A stretch of 64,000 nucleotides of DNA from Betaproteobacteria bacterium (GCA_021732605.1 JAKFUS010000027.1:1-64000); one strand, 5' to 3'. Positions 47,729 to 57,994 are shown, counted from the stretch's first letter. Numbers and translations are program-made. The notes: generated from the sequence alone by a model not told the origin.

Positions 47729-48265
47729 ATGGCCGATACCTCTCCCCCAGACGACAGCGCCGACGATGTGCTGCAGCGTGCCGATGCCCTGCTGAAGCGG
47801 CACCGGCCTGATGCTGCGCCTGCCGCTGCCGATCCCGGCGCGGACATCCCGACCCTGACCGACATTGTCATTGAAGGTGAAGTATTGCCTCGCGCGGAGC
47901 CGCCGCCGGAACAACCACGCTCTTCAGACGGAGTCATCGTCCCTGTTGTGTCCCGGGTGCAGGCGCAAAACATCGAGCATGCGGTCCACCTCCGGGTCAA
48001 ACGCGGCCTGAATGACCAGATTGCGAAAGTCGTGGAGGAACGTTATCTGCCGGAAATTGGCGCTGCGCTGGAACAGGCGTTGTCGCGGGTCACCGGCGAA
48101 CTCAAATCCAGCATCGCCGAAATGGTGCGGACAACGGTCGCGGAAACGCTGCAGACACAGCTCAAACAACTGCAGTCCCCCGCAGCGAGTGAACAGGCCG
48201 GGAAACATTCACCCTCCGTTATAATCGCGGACGATTCAGCAGTGTCACCTCCGGCAACACCACAC
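47729..48265 (+). CDS. Conserved hypothetical segment fused in frame to valS
   Basis: 179 codons from ATG 47729 to the valS ATG without any stop. The segment has a disordered acidic/Pro-rich start ([19 protein letters not shown]), a short conserved patch [16 protein letters not shown] (DUF2486-like flavour, not certain), and a helical C-terminus ([20 protein letters not shown]). In related bacteria a separate small gene of this kind sits between holC and valS. Here it would make a ValS of 1097 residues unless valS starts on its own. A sequencing error at the missing stop is possible. Confidence 0.6.
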
Positions 48266-51022
48266 ATGGACCTCCCGAAAAGTTTTGAACCGGCGACCAT
48301 CGAGTCGCACTGGTATCCGCTGTGGGAAAAAAGCGGCTACTTCAAGGCCGGCCTCGATCAGGCCAACAACAAGGCCTATTGCATACAATTGCCGCCGCCG
48401 AACGTCACTGGCGTGCTGCACATGGGCCATGCCTTCAATCAGACCATCATGGATGGCCTGACGCGTTATCACCGCATGAGCGGCGACAACACGCTGTGGC
48501 AACCCGGCACCGACCACGCCGGCATCGCCACCGAAATGGTGGTCACGCGCCAGTTGGAGCAACTGGGACAGTCACGCAACGAACTCGGTCGCGACGCATT
48601 CATCAAAAAAGTCTGGGAGTGGAAAGAGCAGTCCGGATCGACGATCACGCGGCAGATGCGCCGGCTCGGTGCGTCCTGCGACTGGGAACGCGAACGCTTC
48701 ACCATGGACGAGCCGCTGGCCAAACTCGTCACCCATACTTTCGTCAAACTCTATCAGGACGGCCTGATCTACCGCGGCCTGCGCCTGTCGAACTGGGATC
48801 CGGTGCTGCACACGGTGATTTCCGACCTCGAGGTGCAGTCCGAGGAAGAAGACGGCAAGCTGTGGCAGATTCGTTATCCTTTGGCCGACGGCAGCGGCCA
48901 TCTGACCGTCGCCACCACGCGTCCGGAAACCCTGCTCGGCGACGCAGCCGTTGCCGTACATCCGGAAGACGAACGTTACAGCGCAATGGTCGGCCGCCAG
49001 GTCGTGCTGCCGCTGACCGGGCGCACCATCCCGGTCATCGCCGATGACTATGTCGACAAGGCTTTCGGCACCGGCTGCGTAAAAATCACCCCGGCTCACG
49101 ATTTCAACGACTACCAGGTCGGGCTGCGGCACAATCTGCCGCAACTGAATATGTTCACGCTCGACGCCGCGATCAACGACAACGCACCGGAGCAATACCG
49201 CGGCCTCGACCGTTACGCCGCACGCGCACGCATCGTCGCCGATCTGCAGGCGCAGGGTCTGCTCGAATCAGAAAAGCCGCATCGCATGGTGGTGCCGCGC
49301 GGCGACCGCACCGGCGTGGTCATCGAGCCGATGCTGACCAGCCAGTGGTTCGTCAAAATGGAACCGCTGGCCAAACTCGGGTTAGATGCGGTGGCCACCG
49401 GCGAAGTCAAACTGTTTCCCGAACAGTGGATCAACACCTACAACCACTGGTTGAACAACATCCAGGACTGGTGCATCTCGCGCCAGCTGTGGTGGGGCCA
49501 TCGCGTTCCAGCCTGGCACGACGACGAGGGCAACATCTATGTCGCCCACGATGAAGCCGAAGCGCTGCGCCAGTCGGGCGGCAAGCCGCTCAAGCAGGAT
49601 CCCGACGTACTCGACACCTGGTTCTCGTCCCAGCTGTGGTGTTTCTCCACGCTCGACTGGACCCCGGAATGGCCGGCGAAATCGAACCCGGCACTGGACC
49701 TGTATCTGCCCTCGTCGGTGCTGGTCACCGGCTTTGACATCATTTTCTTCTGGGTCGCGCGCATGGTGATGATCACCAAGTACATGACCGGGAAAGTGCC
49801 CTTCCACCATGTCTATGTGCATGGCCTGGTGCGCGACGCCGAAGGACAGAAAATGTCCAAGTCCAAGGGCAACACTTTGGACCCGCTGGACCTGATCGAC
49901 GGCATCGGCATCGACGCGCTGGTCGCCAAACGCACAGCCGGCCTGATGAATCCGAAACAGGCGGAGTCCATCGCCAAACGCACCCGCGCTGAATTCCCTG
50001 AAGGTATACCTGCATACGGTACTGACGCGCTGCGTTTCACTTTCGCCAGCCTCGCCAGCCTCGGCCGCGACATCAAGTTCGACCAGAAACGCTGTGAGGG
50101 TTACCGCAATTTCTGCAACAAGCTGTGGAACGCCACGCGCTTTGTGTTGATGAACTGCGAAGGCAAGGACACCGGGCTCGATGCCAATGCGCCGGTGGAA
50201 CTGTCTACCGCAGACCGCTGGCTGATCAGCCGGCTGCAGCGCGCCGAAGCCGAAGCCCAGCAGGCCTACCGCGAATACCGCTTCGACAATCTTGCGCGCA
50301 CGATTTACGAGCTGGTATGGGACGAATATTGCGACTGGTACCTTGAACTCGCCAAAGTACAACTGGCCACCGGCAGCGACGCACAAAACCGCGGCACGCG
50401 CCGCACCCTGGTGCGTGTCCTCGAAACCATCCTGTGCCTGGCACACCCGGTGATTCCCTTCATCACCGAGAAACTGTGGCAGAAAATCGCACCCCTCGCC
50501 GGCAAAAGCGGCGCCAGCATCATGCTGCAAAAATACCCGCAGCCCGAAGCCGCCAAGATTGATGAGGCCGCGGAACACCATATCGTTCTGCTGAAACAGC
50601 TGGTGTCGGCCTGTCGCACCTTGCGCGGGGAAATGAATGTGGCACCGGGGCTGAAACTGCCTTTGCTGGCCCAGGGCAATGCTGCAGAGCTGCGCGCCAT
50701 CACGCCCTATTTGATGTACCTGGCTCGTCTTTCAGAAGTACTGGTAGTCAACTCCCTCCCGGATGAGGACGCACCGGTGTCCATCGTCGGCGACTTCAAG
50801 CTGATGCTGAAAGTGGAAATCGACGTCGCCGCCGAACGCGAACGTCTGGCCAAGGAAATCGCCAGACTGGAAACCGAAACCACAAAAGCACAGGCCAAGC
50901 TCGCCAACGAAAGTTTCGTCGCCAAGGCGCCGCCGCTGGTGGTTGCCCAGGAAAAGGAACGCCTCGCGCGGTTCGCGGCGACGCTGGAACAGATGCGCGC
51001 GCAGCTCACCAGGCTCGGCTGA
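48266..51022 (+). CDS. valS: Valyl-tRNA synthetase
   Basis: 918 residues from ATG 48266, where the family N-terminus begins ([21 protein letters not shown]). Class I motifs: HIGH as [17 protein letters not shown] and KMSKS as [14 protein letters not shown]. The CP1 editing domain lies between. The C-terminal coiled coil ([25 protein letters not shown]) binds tRNA. A TATAAT at 48220-48225 could drive it alone. The frame is continuous with the preceding hypothetical segment. Confidence 0.95.
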   Translation: MDLPKSFEPATIESHWYPLWEKSGYFKAGLDQANNKAYCIQLPPPNVTGVLHMGHAFNQTIMDGLTRYHRMSGDNTLWQPGTDHAGIATEMVVTRQLEQLGQSRNELGRDAFIKKVWEWKEQSGSTITRQMRRLGASCDWERERFTMDEPLAKLVTHTFVKLYQDGLIYRGLRLSNWDPVLHTVISDLEVQSEEEDGKLWQIRYPLADGSGHLTVATTRPETLLGDAAVAVHPEDERYSAMVGRQVVLPLTGRTIPVIADDYVDKAFGTGCVKITPAHDFNDYQVGLRHNLPQLNMFTLDAAINDNAPEQYRGLDRYAARARIVADLQAQGLLESEKPHRMVVPRGDRTGVVIEPMLTSQWFVKMEPLAKLGLDAVATGEVKLFPEQWINTYNHWLNNIQDWCISRQLWWGHRVPAWHDDEGNIYVAHDEAEALRQSGGKPLKQDPDVLDTWFSSQLWCFSTLDWTPEWPAKSNPALDLYLPSSVLVTGFDIIFFWVARMVMITKYMTGKVPFHHVYVHGLVRDAEGQKMSKSKGNTLDPLDLIDGIGIDALVAKRTAGLMNPKQAESIAKRTRAEFPEGIPAYGTDALRFTFASLASLGRDIKFDQKRCEGYRNFCNKLWNATRFVLMNCEGKDTGLDANAPVELSTADRWLISRLQRAEAEAQQAYREYRFDNLARTIYELVWDEYCDWYLELAKVQLATGSDAQNRGTRRTLVRVLETILCLAHPVIPFITEKLWQKIAPLAGKSGASIMLQKYPQPEAAKIDEAAEHHIVLLKQLVSACRTLRGEMNVAPGLKLPLLAQGNAAELRAITPYLMYLARLSEVLVVNSLPDEDAPVSIVGDFKLMLKVEIDVAAERERLAKEIARLETETTKAQAKLANESFVAKAPPLVVAQEKERLARFAATLEQMRAQLTRLG

Positions 51023-51050
51023 TCATCCGCCTGCGGCGGCGTCGCGCACC

Positions 51051-52301
51051 ATGACCATCCGGCACACGCTGCGTGCGCTGCGCTACCGCAACTACCGGCT
51101 GTTTTTCGTCGGCCAGTCACTGTCGATCATCGGCAACTGGATACAGCAGATCGCCATGGCCTGGCTGGTCTACCGGCTGACCGGATCGGCATGGCTGCTT
51201 GGCGTGACCGGATTCTCGGGACAGATTGCGATCCTGGTCTTCGCGCCCTTTGCCGGCATGTGGGCAGACCGCTTCGACAAATACAAACTGCTGCTGCTGA
51301 CGCAGGTGCTGTCCGCAGTGCCACCGGTTGTGCTGGCTGTGCTCACCTACGCCGGCGCAGTCGAGGTCTGGCACATCATCGTTATGGCACTGTTCCTCGG
51401 CATCATCAACGCCATCGACACACCGATCCGGCTCGCCTTCACCACCGAAATGGTCACCGCACGCGAAGACCTTCCGAGCGCGATTGCGATGAATGCGCTG
51501 ATGCAGAGCATCGGCCGCATGATCGGCCCGGCCATTGCCGGCCTGCTGCTCGCCGTGTCCACCGAAGCCTTCTGTTTTGTTGCGAATGCGCTCAGCAAAG
51601 TCGTCATCGTCGGCACCGTGCTGGCGATGACCCTGGCGCCGCGCATCGGCATCGTCAATGCAGCATCACCGTGGCAGCAACTTGCCGAAGGCGCGCGTTA
51701 TGCCTGGAACATGGTGCCGATCCGCTGGCTGCTGCCGATGGTCGCCACCATCAGCTTCATGGTCACGCCGTATCAGACGCTGATGCCGATTTTCGCTGCC
51801 GAGGTGTACGGCGGCGGCCCCGACATGCTCGGCTTTCTGATGGGTGCCGCAGGCGCCGGTGGCGTGGTTGGCATGCTGGCGCTGGCCTCACGTCGCGACG
51901 TGCGCGGACTGACGCGCTGGGTCACCGCGGCTTCGTTGTGCGCAGGGCTCGGCGTGCTGGTGTTTGCCTTATCGCCGTGGCTGCCGCTGTCACTCGCTGC
52001 GCTGGCGGTCACCGGCTTCGGCATCGTCGTCAACGGCATGTCGGTCAGCACCATGATCCAGACCATCGTTGACGACCGCATGCGCGGACGCATCATGGGC
52101 ATTTTTTCGATGGCTTTCCTCGGCATGTATCCGCTGGGCAGTCTCGCCGGCGGCGCGCTGGCCTCCGTCATCGGCGCACCGGCAACACTGGCGATCGGCG
52201 GCGTCATCTGCACCTTCGTTGCGCTGGTGCTATGGCGGCGCATGCCGGCGTTACGCGCGCACCTCCGCCCGATTTATCAGCACCTAAAAATAATTCAATA
52301 A
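51051..52301 (+). CDS. MFS transporter (EntS/MFS_3-like exporter)
   Basis: 416 residues from ATG 51051, 28 bases after valS. Twelve hydrophobic segments. It starts ALRYRNYRLFFVGQSLSIIGNWIQQIAMAWLVYRLT, the hallmark of the MFS_3 group, with the motif-A-like loop GMWADRFDKYKLL. Members export siderophores, drugs or macrolides. The substrate here cannot be inferred. Confidence 0.87.
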   Translation: MTIRHTLRALRYRNYRLFFVGQSLSIIGNWIQQIAMAWLVYRLTGSAWLLGVTGFSGQIAILVFAPFAGMWADRFDKYKLLLLTQVLSAVPPVVLAVLTYAGAVEVWHIIVMALFLGIINAIDTPIRLAFTTEMVTAREDLPSAIAMNALMQSIGRMIGPAIAGLLLAVSTEAFCFVANALSKVVIVGTVLAMTLAPRIGIVNAASPWQQLAEGARYAWNMVPIRWLLPMVATISFMVTPYQTLMPIFAAEVYGGGPDMLGFLMGAAGAGGVVGMLALASRRDVRGLTRWVTAASLCAGLGVLVFALSPWLPLSLAALAVTGFGIVVNGMSVSTMIQTIVDDRMRGRIMGIFSMAFLGMYPLGSLAGGALASVIGAPATLAIGGVICTFVALVLWRRMPALRAHLRPIYQHLKIIQ

Positions 52302-52318
52302 AAACAAATGGTTACGAT

Positions 52319-52912
52319 ATGGACCCACTGACACTGGCTTTGATTACCGGACTGGGCTGGACCAGCGGTCTGCGTTTTTATGCCGTGTTGTTTTTTCTCG
52401 GGCTGCTGCATCGCACCGGCATTTATCTGCTGCCTGGATCGCTTGATATCCTCGCGCATCCGTGGGTACTCGCCATTTCCGGCCTGCTGTTTGTGACAGA
52501 ATTTTTCGCCGACAAAATTCCCGGGGTTGATACCTTGTGGGATGCGGTTCACACCTTCATCCGCATACCCGGCGGCGCGCTGCTCGCCGCCGCTGCCGTC
52601 GCCGGTGGTGATCCGGGACTGAGCCTGGCCGCGGGACTGCTCGGCGGCACGGTGGCTGCCGGCGCACATTTCACCAAAGCGGGCAGCCGCGCACTGATCA
52701 ATACCTCGCCCGAACCCTTCAGCAACTGGACCGCATCGTTTACCGAAGACGCGGTGTCGCTGGGTGCCTTGTGGATGGCGCTGCAATACCCGCTGCTGTT
52801 TCTCGGATTGCTGGCTCTGTTTGTGCTGGTCGCGTTGTGGTTGCTGCCGAAATTGTGGCGCGGCGTGCTGCGTGTGGTCGCCGTGATCTTCCGTTCGCCG
52901 GACCGCACCTGA
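52319..52912 (+). CDS. DUF4126 membrane protein
   Basis: 197 residues from ATG 52319, 17 bases after the MFS stop. About five hydrophobic segments, with GWTSGLRFYAVLFFLGLLHR, FVTEFFADKIPGVDTLWDAVHTFIRIPGGALLAA and SFTEDAVSLGALWMALQYP, the pattern of DUF4126. Function unknown. The order behind the MFS gene suggests co-transcription. Confidence 0.85.
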   Translation: MDPLTLALITGLGWTSGLRFYAVLFFLGLLHRTGIYLLPGSLDILAHPWVLAISGLLFVTEFFADKIPGVDTLWDAVHTFIRIPGGALLAAAAVAGGDPGLSLAAGLLGGTVAAGAHFTKAGSRALINTSPEPFSNWTASFTEDAVSLGALWMALQYPLLFLGLLALFVLVALWLLPKLWRGVLRVVAVIFRSPDRT

Positions 52913-52974
52913 CGCGATGACGGTCTCAGAATTGCAGCATCACATCCGCTGCCGCAACGCTTAATACATCGCAA

Positions 52975-53658
52975 TCAATAATTACCGGGCTCGAAAGGCA
53001 CTTTCCTGCCGACCAGAGTTTCGAGCATCTGCAGCTCGGCATCGGTGTGATTGATCACCGGCGCCGCCTCCATCATATTCGTCATGCCCTTGCCGTAGAT
53101 ATAACGCGGCTGGTCGTGGCGCCTGGTGCGCACGGTTTCCGCCGCGGCGGGATCATCGACGGGTGTCAGCACCGCTTCGCCGTAACAGGTGCAGGCGTAT
53201 GTACGCCGCGCAGCGGTCTCCACGTAAATGCCGGTGCCGCGGATGCCGATGGTGGCGGTAGTCGTGCGGATTTCGCGCCGCGCACCCGATTCAAATACCG
53301 ACAGCAGTGCGCCGGTCAGCACGCGCAGCACGGTGACCGCGCCGCGCGCCGCCGCCGAGCCGAATTCGATCCGGCTGTCACCGCGCACCAGGAAGGCATC
53401 GCGCTCAGCGACAAACACCAGTTCGCCGTTCCTGCCGGTGACGATCACATCGCCCAGTGCAACCCGCTGTCCGCGTTCAGCGGGTTTGCCGTTGATGCGC
53501 ACATCACCCTTGATCTGCGCCACACCCGGCGGCAGCGTGCCCGCGGCCAGCGCAGAGCGCAGATGCAACATGCCGCTGGCAATAGCCGCCGCCGTCGCGC
53601 CACGCAACCAGATCCGGCGACCGGGGTGAAAACCGTTTTCAGTGCTGCGGCGCGACAC
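52975..53658 (-). CDS. FecR-domain protein with N-terminal signal
   Basis: 227 residues. The N-terminus has a basic stretch and a hydrophobic segment (RRIWLRGATAAAIASGMLHL), possibly a Tat-type or simple signal. Residues about 45-165 form a FecR domain (GDVRINGKPAERGQRVALGDVIVTG, GNSEL-like NGELVFVAE, VLTGALLSVF, ATIGIRGTGIYVE). The tail has CTCYGEAVL. No FecI-type sigma factor or TonB receptor is adjacent, so it is more likely a structural or sensory surface domain than a signalling FecR. Confidence 0.8.
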   Translation of the reverse strand: MSRRSTENGFHPGRRIWLRGATAAAIASGMLHLRSALAAGTLPPGVAQIKGDVRINGKPAERGQRVALGDVIVTGRNGELVFVAERDAFLVRGDSRIEFGSAAARGAVTVLRVLTGALLSVFESGARREIRTTTATIGIRGTGIYVETAARRTYACTCYGEAVLTPVDDPAAAETVRTRRHDQPRYIYGKGMTNMMEAAPVINHTDAELQMLETLVGRKVPFEPGNY

Positions 53659-53661
53659 GCC

Positions 53662-53895
53662 TTATTTCTTTTTCATGAAAAAAATGAATTCTTTTTCCAC
53701 GGTCTCGGAGGACAGCAGGTCATTCCCCGTCTGTCGCGAAAAAGCCTGGAAATCCTTCACTGAACCGGCGTCGGTGGCCATGATCTTCAGCACCTGACCC
53801 GTGGTCATGTCGGTGAGTGCTTTTTTGGTGCGCAGTATCGGCAACGGACAATTCAGTCCGCGCGCATCCAGTTCCTTGTCAAATTGCATTTGCAT
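53662..53895 (-). CDS. tusA: TusA-family sulfurtransferase
   Basis: 77 residues from ATG 53895 with AAGGA upstream. The active Cys is in LDARGLNCPLPILRTKKAL, the TusA/SirA signature, and ends FIFFMKKK. It relays persulfide sulfur, for example to tRNA thiolation or molybdenum cofactor enzymes. It lies three bases before the FecR-domain gene on the same strand. Confidence 0.92.
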   Translation of the reverse strand: MQMQFDKELDARGLNCPLPILRTKKALTDMTTGQVLKIMATDAGSVKDFQAFSRQTGNDLLSSETVEKEFIFFMKKK

Positions 53896-54043
53896 TCCAT
53901 CCTTCAAACAATCACATCAGAGTTGATCCGACCTGCGGCACCTCAAGCAGGGCGCCCAACCGGAACGGTGTTCATAATTATAGGCTTGTTGCAGAACGCT
54001 CCGGACGGGGCGGGGTATCAGGATTATGAATCAGGGCGGTAAA

Positions 54044-54520
54044 TCAGGCCGGGGTGCTTACGGGCGACCTCTTCATCAGTTCGCGCAATTGCTTGTTGCG
54101 CGACTGCAGATCTCGGGCGAGTTGCACAGCAACCATGTACTGGAGATGGTGGGCAATCGGCGGCGCTGTCCGGAACAAATCCCTGAAATCCGGCCACGAC
54201 AGTTCAGCCACGGTGACCGGCTCCTTGGCCATCGCCCCCCAGCCGGCGGGCATGTTTTCGACCAGGGACAAAAGTCCAAACATCTCGCCAGCGTGCAGAT
54301 CCAGGGCCTCCTGATTCGCGTCGGTAGCTTCGTCGACATGAACACTCTGGATCGCGCCTTCCACCAGCAGATAAAGCGCCTCGCCCTGCTCACCCTGGGT
54401 AATAAAAACATGCCCCGCCGGATGACGGGAAACCATCATTTTTTCGGCAAGCACATCAATGTCCGTCATTTTGAAATTTTCAAACGCGGGCAGTGTTCGC
54501 AAAAATTGTTTGATATCCAT
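54044..54520 (-). CDS. Cyclic nucleotide-binding-domain protein (no output domain)
   Basis: 158 residues. One cNMP-binding fold (about 10-125: FENFKMTDIDVLAEKMMVSRHPAGHVFITQGEQGEALYLLVEGAI, then HAGEMFGLLSLVENMPAGWGAMAKEP) and a C-terminal helix rich in Gln, Arg and Leu. The phosphate-binding Arg of canonical cAMP sites is not present in the cassette. There is no DNA-binding or enzyme domain. It is 12 bases behind the second such gene, so the two form a pair. Confidence 0.82.
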   Translation of the reverse strand: MDIKQFLRTLPAFENFKMTDIDVLAEKMMVSRHPAGHVFITQGEQGEALYLLVEGAIQSVHVDEATDANQEALDLHAGEMFGLLSLVENMPAGWGAMAKEPVTVAELSWPDFRDLFRTAPPIAHHLQYMVAVQLARDLQSRNKQLRELMKRSPVSTPA

Positions 54521-54532
54521 GATTAGTGCTCA

Positions 54533-55078
54533 TCAGGTTCCGGGTACGCGGCCAAAAAAGGATTTGATCCAGTTCTTGCCGCTGGGTGGCAGCGTCTCGG
54601 CAGGATTGAACTGGGGAGCCTGCGACTTTCCTTCCTTCAAATCGGAAAACGATTTCACTGACGCGAGCAGGCGATCAGCCAGCATGCTGACAAAATGCTC
54701 CAGCAATACACTGGCAATCGCGTAATTGGATGCAATCAGGTCCTCGAAGGCCTGGTGGCGCAAACGCAGCATTTTCACCGGCGTCAGCGAGGTCACCGTC
54801 GAACTGGCCTGCTCCTCGCCGCTCAGCACCGACACCTCGCCCAGCACCTGGCCCGGCCCGATCACACCGAGTTTGATGGATTTGCCGTTTTCCTCGACCG
54901 TGATCGACACCTCGCCGTCGAGGATCAGGTACAGCGAATCGACCGGCATGCGGTCACGGATGATCACCCGGTTTGCCGGCAATTCCAGCTTTGTTGTCGC
55001 CGCCAGCAGGCTGGCGACATTGTCCGGGCCGAGAGCGGTCGCCCATAACGGAAATTTTTCCCTGAATTCTTCGTTCAT
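54533..55078 (-). CDS. Cyclic nucleotide-binding-domain protein with helical tail
   Basis: 181 residues. cNMP fold at about 20-145 (LELPANRVIIRDRMPVDSLYLILDGEVSITVE, GPGQVLGEVSVLSGEEQASSTVTSLTPVKMLRLRHQAFEDL), followed by a helical segment (ALLEHFVSMLADRLL-like) and a Pro-rich end, SFFGRVPGT. The cassette GEVSVLSGEEQASSTV lacks the Arg-Ala-Ala/Thr pattern. It is the upstream gene of the pair and has a four-unit 12-base repeat just before its start. Confidence 0.82.
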   Translation of the reverse strand: MNEEFREKFPLWATALGPDNVASLLAATTKLELPANRVIIRDRMPVDSLYLILDGEVSITVEENGKSIKLGVIGPGQVLGEVSVLSGEEQASSTVTSLTPVKMLRLRHQAFEDLIASNYAIASVLLEHFVSMLADRLLASVKSFSDLKEGKSQAPQFNPAETLPPSGKNWIKSFFGRVPGT

Positions 55079-55080
55079 GC

Positions 55081-55128
55081 CCGTTTTCCTTGCCGTTTTT
55101 CTTGTCGCTTTTCTTGCCGCTTTTCTTA
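55081..55128. repeat. Four 12-base tandem units just upstream of the cNMP gene pair
   Basis: Four successive 12-base units of pattern CCGYTTTTCTTG (55081-55092, 55093-55104, 55105-55116, 55117-55128) begin two bases upstream of the cNMP gene start. On the minus strand they read as AAG-AAA-AGC-GGC type triplets, i.e. Lys-rich, but not in the frame of the gene. Confidence 0.7.
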
Positions 55129-55355
55129 CATGAGGCCACGCCTTGAACCACCGGCAACCTCATGCCGGCAACTGCCGGGATGCGAATGGCATGCGTGGAA
55201 TGCATACCACCCTACCATACAACCCGCAGCCTTAATAATGAAAAACTGCCGTTTTGCGGCCCGCCATTTTACCTGCGGAATCCGCCGTGGTTTTACTCAA
55301 CAGGACGCCGGGATGGGCTAAAATTGCCGGCATTCACACAACCATCGGGAACGGC

Positions 55356-56273
55356 ATGAAACAAATAGCCGCCGCGTTGCTGGCAGGGGGGTTGTTCCTG
55401 TCTTTTTGCCTGCCCGCGCAGGCCAATCTGGCAGAGGGTCTGGCCGCGTACCGCAAGGGCGATTACGCCACTGCTTTCAAGGAGTGGCAGCCGCTCGCTG
55501 CCAAAGGCAATGCCGATGCCCAGAACAACATGGGCGTGCTCCACGAAAAAGGCCAGGGCGTCGAACGCAATTTCGTCGAGTCCGTCAACTGGTACCGTCG
55601 CGCCGCCGACCAGGGCCACGCGCAGGCGCAGAACAACGTCGGCGTCATGTATGAGAAGGGGCTGGGCGTCAAACCCGACGCCAAGGAAGCCGCCAGCTGG
55701 TATGCCCGTGCCGCGCAACGCGGCAATGCCAATGCCCAGAACAATCTCGGCGTGCTTTACTTCGGCGGCCGCGGCGTGCCGCAGGATTACGCCCAGGCGA
55801 TGCAATGGTACCGTCGCGCCGCGGCGCAAAACAGCACCAACGCGATGAACAACATCGGCGTGCTCTACGAGCGCGGCTTTGGCGTGCAGCAGAATTACAC
55901 CGAAGCGGCGCAGTGGTACCGCCGCGCCGCGGAGCGCGGACAGCAGCAGGCGCAGAACAACCTCGGCGTGCTCTACGAAAAAGGCCTGGGCGTGCCGGCC
56001 GACATGGCAGTGGCACTCAACTGGTATCGCAGCGCCGCCGACCAGGGCCATGCGCAAGCGCAGAACAATCTCGGCGTGCTATACGGCAGCGGCCGCGGCG
56101 TGCCGGCGAGCATGGCGCAGGCCTATGTCTGGTTCAGCCTCGCGGCGGCACGCGGCAATCCCGATGCCGCCAGCAACCGCGATGCTGCGGACCGCAGGCT
56201 GACGCCGGAACAACGCGAAGAGGCGCAAGCCGCCGTGCGCACATGGAAGCCGAAGCTCTCAGAAAAATCATGA
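55356..56273 (+). CDS. Sel1-repeat (SLR) secreted protein
   Basis: 305 residues from ATG 55356. A signal peptide (IAAALLAGGLFLSFCLPAQA) is followed by six Sel1-type helical repeats of about 36 residues, each with the signature AQNNLGVLYEKGLGV (variants start near residues 53, 89, 125, 161, 197 and 233). The tail after the last repeat is Arg/Ala-rich. Such repeats make protein-binding solenoids. It precedes the two-partner secretion genes by about 80 bases. Confidence 0.9.
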   Translation: MKQIAAALLAGGLFLSFCLPAQANLAEGLAAYRKGDYATAFKEWQPLAAKGNADAQNNMGVLHEKGQGVERNFVESVNWYRRAADQGHAQAQNNVGVMYEKGLGVKPDAKEAASWYARAAQRGNANAQNNLGVLYFGGRGVPQDYAQAMQWYRRAAAQNSTNAMNNIGVLYERGFGVQQNYTEAAQWYRRAAERGQQQAQNNLGVLYEKGLGVPADMAVALNWYRSAADQGHAQAQNNLGVLYGSGRGVPASMAQAYVWFSLAAARGNPDAASNRDAADRRLTPEQREEAQAAVRTWKPKLSEKS

Positions 56274-56356
56274 TCGCTCACTGAACGGATCCGGCCCGCG
56301 GAAAATCGTTCCCGGGTCACAGACTGCAGGTCGCGCTGAAAGAAACGGAAACCCAG

Positions 56357-57994
56357 TTGTCGCTGCAACACGCACTCCCCCGCCTGTTCCGCGTGTTGCG
56401 CGCAGCGCCGCTGCTCGCGGCCTGCTGTGCGGCATTTCCGGCCTGGGGTCAGTCCATCACACCGGGGGCGGTGCTCGACACCCTGCCTGGTGTCAAACCG
56501 GTGTTGCCGCAAACCCCGGCCGAAGTGATTTTCCCGGCCTCCCGCCCGAACGCCGTGCATGACCCCGCAGCACCCCGCTTTACCGTCAACGCCTTCACCT
56601 TTGTCGGCAACACCGTCTACACCCAGCCGCAGTTGAAGCAGCTGACCGAGCGCTTCATCGACCTCGAGTTGAACCTGTATGACCTGAACCGCGCCGCCGA
56701 CACTGTCACCCGGCTCTACCGCGAAACCGGGTACCCGATCTCGCGCGCCATCATTCCCGCGCAAAAAGTCGAGAACGGCATCGTGCGCATCGAAGTCATC
56801 GAAGGCCGCATCTCGACCGTCAGCATCGTCGGCAACAACCGTTACCCCGAGCAACTGATTGCGTCCCGCATCAGCGAGCTGTCGCAAAATGAAATCATCA
56901 CCATTGACCGCCTCGAACGCAGCCTGCTGCTGATGAATGATCTGCCGGGGCTGGCGGCGCGCGCAACACTGGCGCCGGGCGCTGAATACGGCACCACCGA
57001 CATGGTGATCCGCGCCGAGGAAACCACGGTTGCCGGCGCCGTCACCTTTGACAACCAGGGAATCAAGGAAACCGGCCAGTTGCGCATCGACGCCGGCATC
57101 GATTTCAACAACCCGCTGCGCATCGGCGACCAGTTGAACGTCCGCGCCATCAGGACCGAGCACGATCTGCTGTCGTTCGGCCGCATCGGCTACAGCCTGC
57201 CCATTGCCAGCAACGGCATGCGGCTCGGTGGCACTTATTCGCGGGTGAATTACGACATTGCCGGACCGTTTGCCGCACTGGGTATTTCCGGCGAAGTCAG
57301 CAACGCGGAGTTTTTACTGACCTGGCCCTACCTGCGCAGCCGCGCGCGCAATATCATTTTCGGCATCGGCATGCGCCGCACCGAAGCCAAACAGCGCACG
57401 CTGGGCGTAGAAACCTCCGACACCCGCATTGACCTGCTCAACCTCAGCGTAACCGGCAACTGGGTGCATGAAGATTCGGCGTTCAGCAATGCCACGCTGG
57501 CGTTTGCCGGCAACGGCAAAAAAAATCCCTTTGGCACGCTTCAGGATGCGCAGGCCGCCAAACTCGATTTCGACATCAACCACCTGCGCGCCGCATCGAA
57601 GAACTGGGATTATTACCTGCGCACCCATTGGGTGTTTTCCAGCGACGCCCTCGCCGACACCGAAAAATTCTCGCTCGGCGGTCCCGGCAGCGTGCGCGGC
57701 TACCGCCAGTCCACGCTGCGTGGCGACAACGGCTGGCTGGCCACCATTGAATTGCGCCGCCAGTTTGTGCTCGGCAACACCGCGGGCATGTTCAACGTGT
57801 TTTATGACGAAGGCTCGGTCAAGGCCAAGGGCTTCACCCGCTTTGACAGTATCCGCAGCACGGGGATCGGCAGCAGCGTGTTTCCGCATAAAAACCTGCG
57901 TGCCAGTGTCGAATACGCCCACCCGCTGAGCGACCGTGTTGCGGTCGACGGCAAGCGCGGCCGCGCGTGGTTTACGGTAAGCGCCAGCTTTTAA
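56357..57994 (+). CDS. Two-partner secretion outer-membrane transporter (TpsB, ShlB/FhaC type)
   Basis: 545 residues from TTG 56357 (no better start). A signal peptide (LAACCAAFPAWGQS) is followed by a POTRA domain pair (about 75-230: FTVNAFTFVGNTVYTQPQLKQL, then TDMVIRAEE) and a C-terminal 16-strand barrel ending RAWFTVSASF (aromatic last residue). The conserved GGPGSVRGYRQ motif is present (residues about 440-450). It should secrete the TpsA protein encoded next. Confidence 0.92.
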   Translation: MSLQHALPRLFRVLRAAPLLAACCAAFPAWGQSITPGAVLDTLPGVKPVLPQTPAEVIFPASRPNAVHDPAAPRFTVNAFTFVGNTVYTQPQLKQLTERFIDLELNLYDLNRAADTVTRLYRETGYPISRAIIPAQKVENGIVRIEVIEGRISTVSIVGNNRYPEQLIASRISELSQNEIITIDRLERSLLLMNDLPGLAARATLAPGAEYGTTDMVIRAEETTVAGAVTFDNQGIKETGQLRIDAGIDFNNPLRIGDQLNVRAIRTEHDLLSFGRIGYSLPIASNGMRLGGTYSRVNYDIAGPFAALGISGEVSNAEFLLTWPYLRSRARNIIFGIGMRRTEAKQRTLGVETSDTRIDLLNLSVTGNWVHEDSAFSNATLAFAGNGKKNPFGTLQDAQAAKLDFDINHLRAASKNWDYYLRTHWVFSSDALADTEKFSLGGPGSVRGYRQSTLRGDNGWLATIELRRQFVLGNTAGMFNVFYDEGSVKAKGFTRFDSIRSTGIGSSVFPHKNLRASVEYAHPLSDRVAVDGKRGRAWFTVSASF

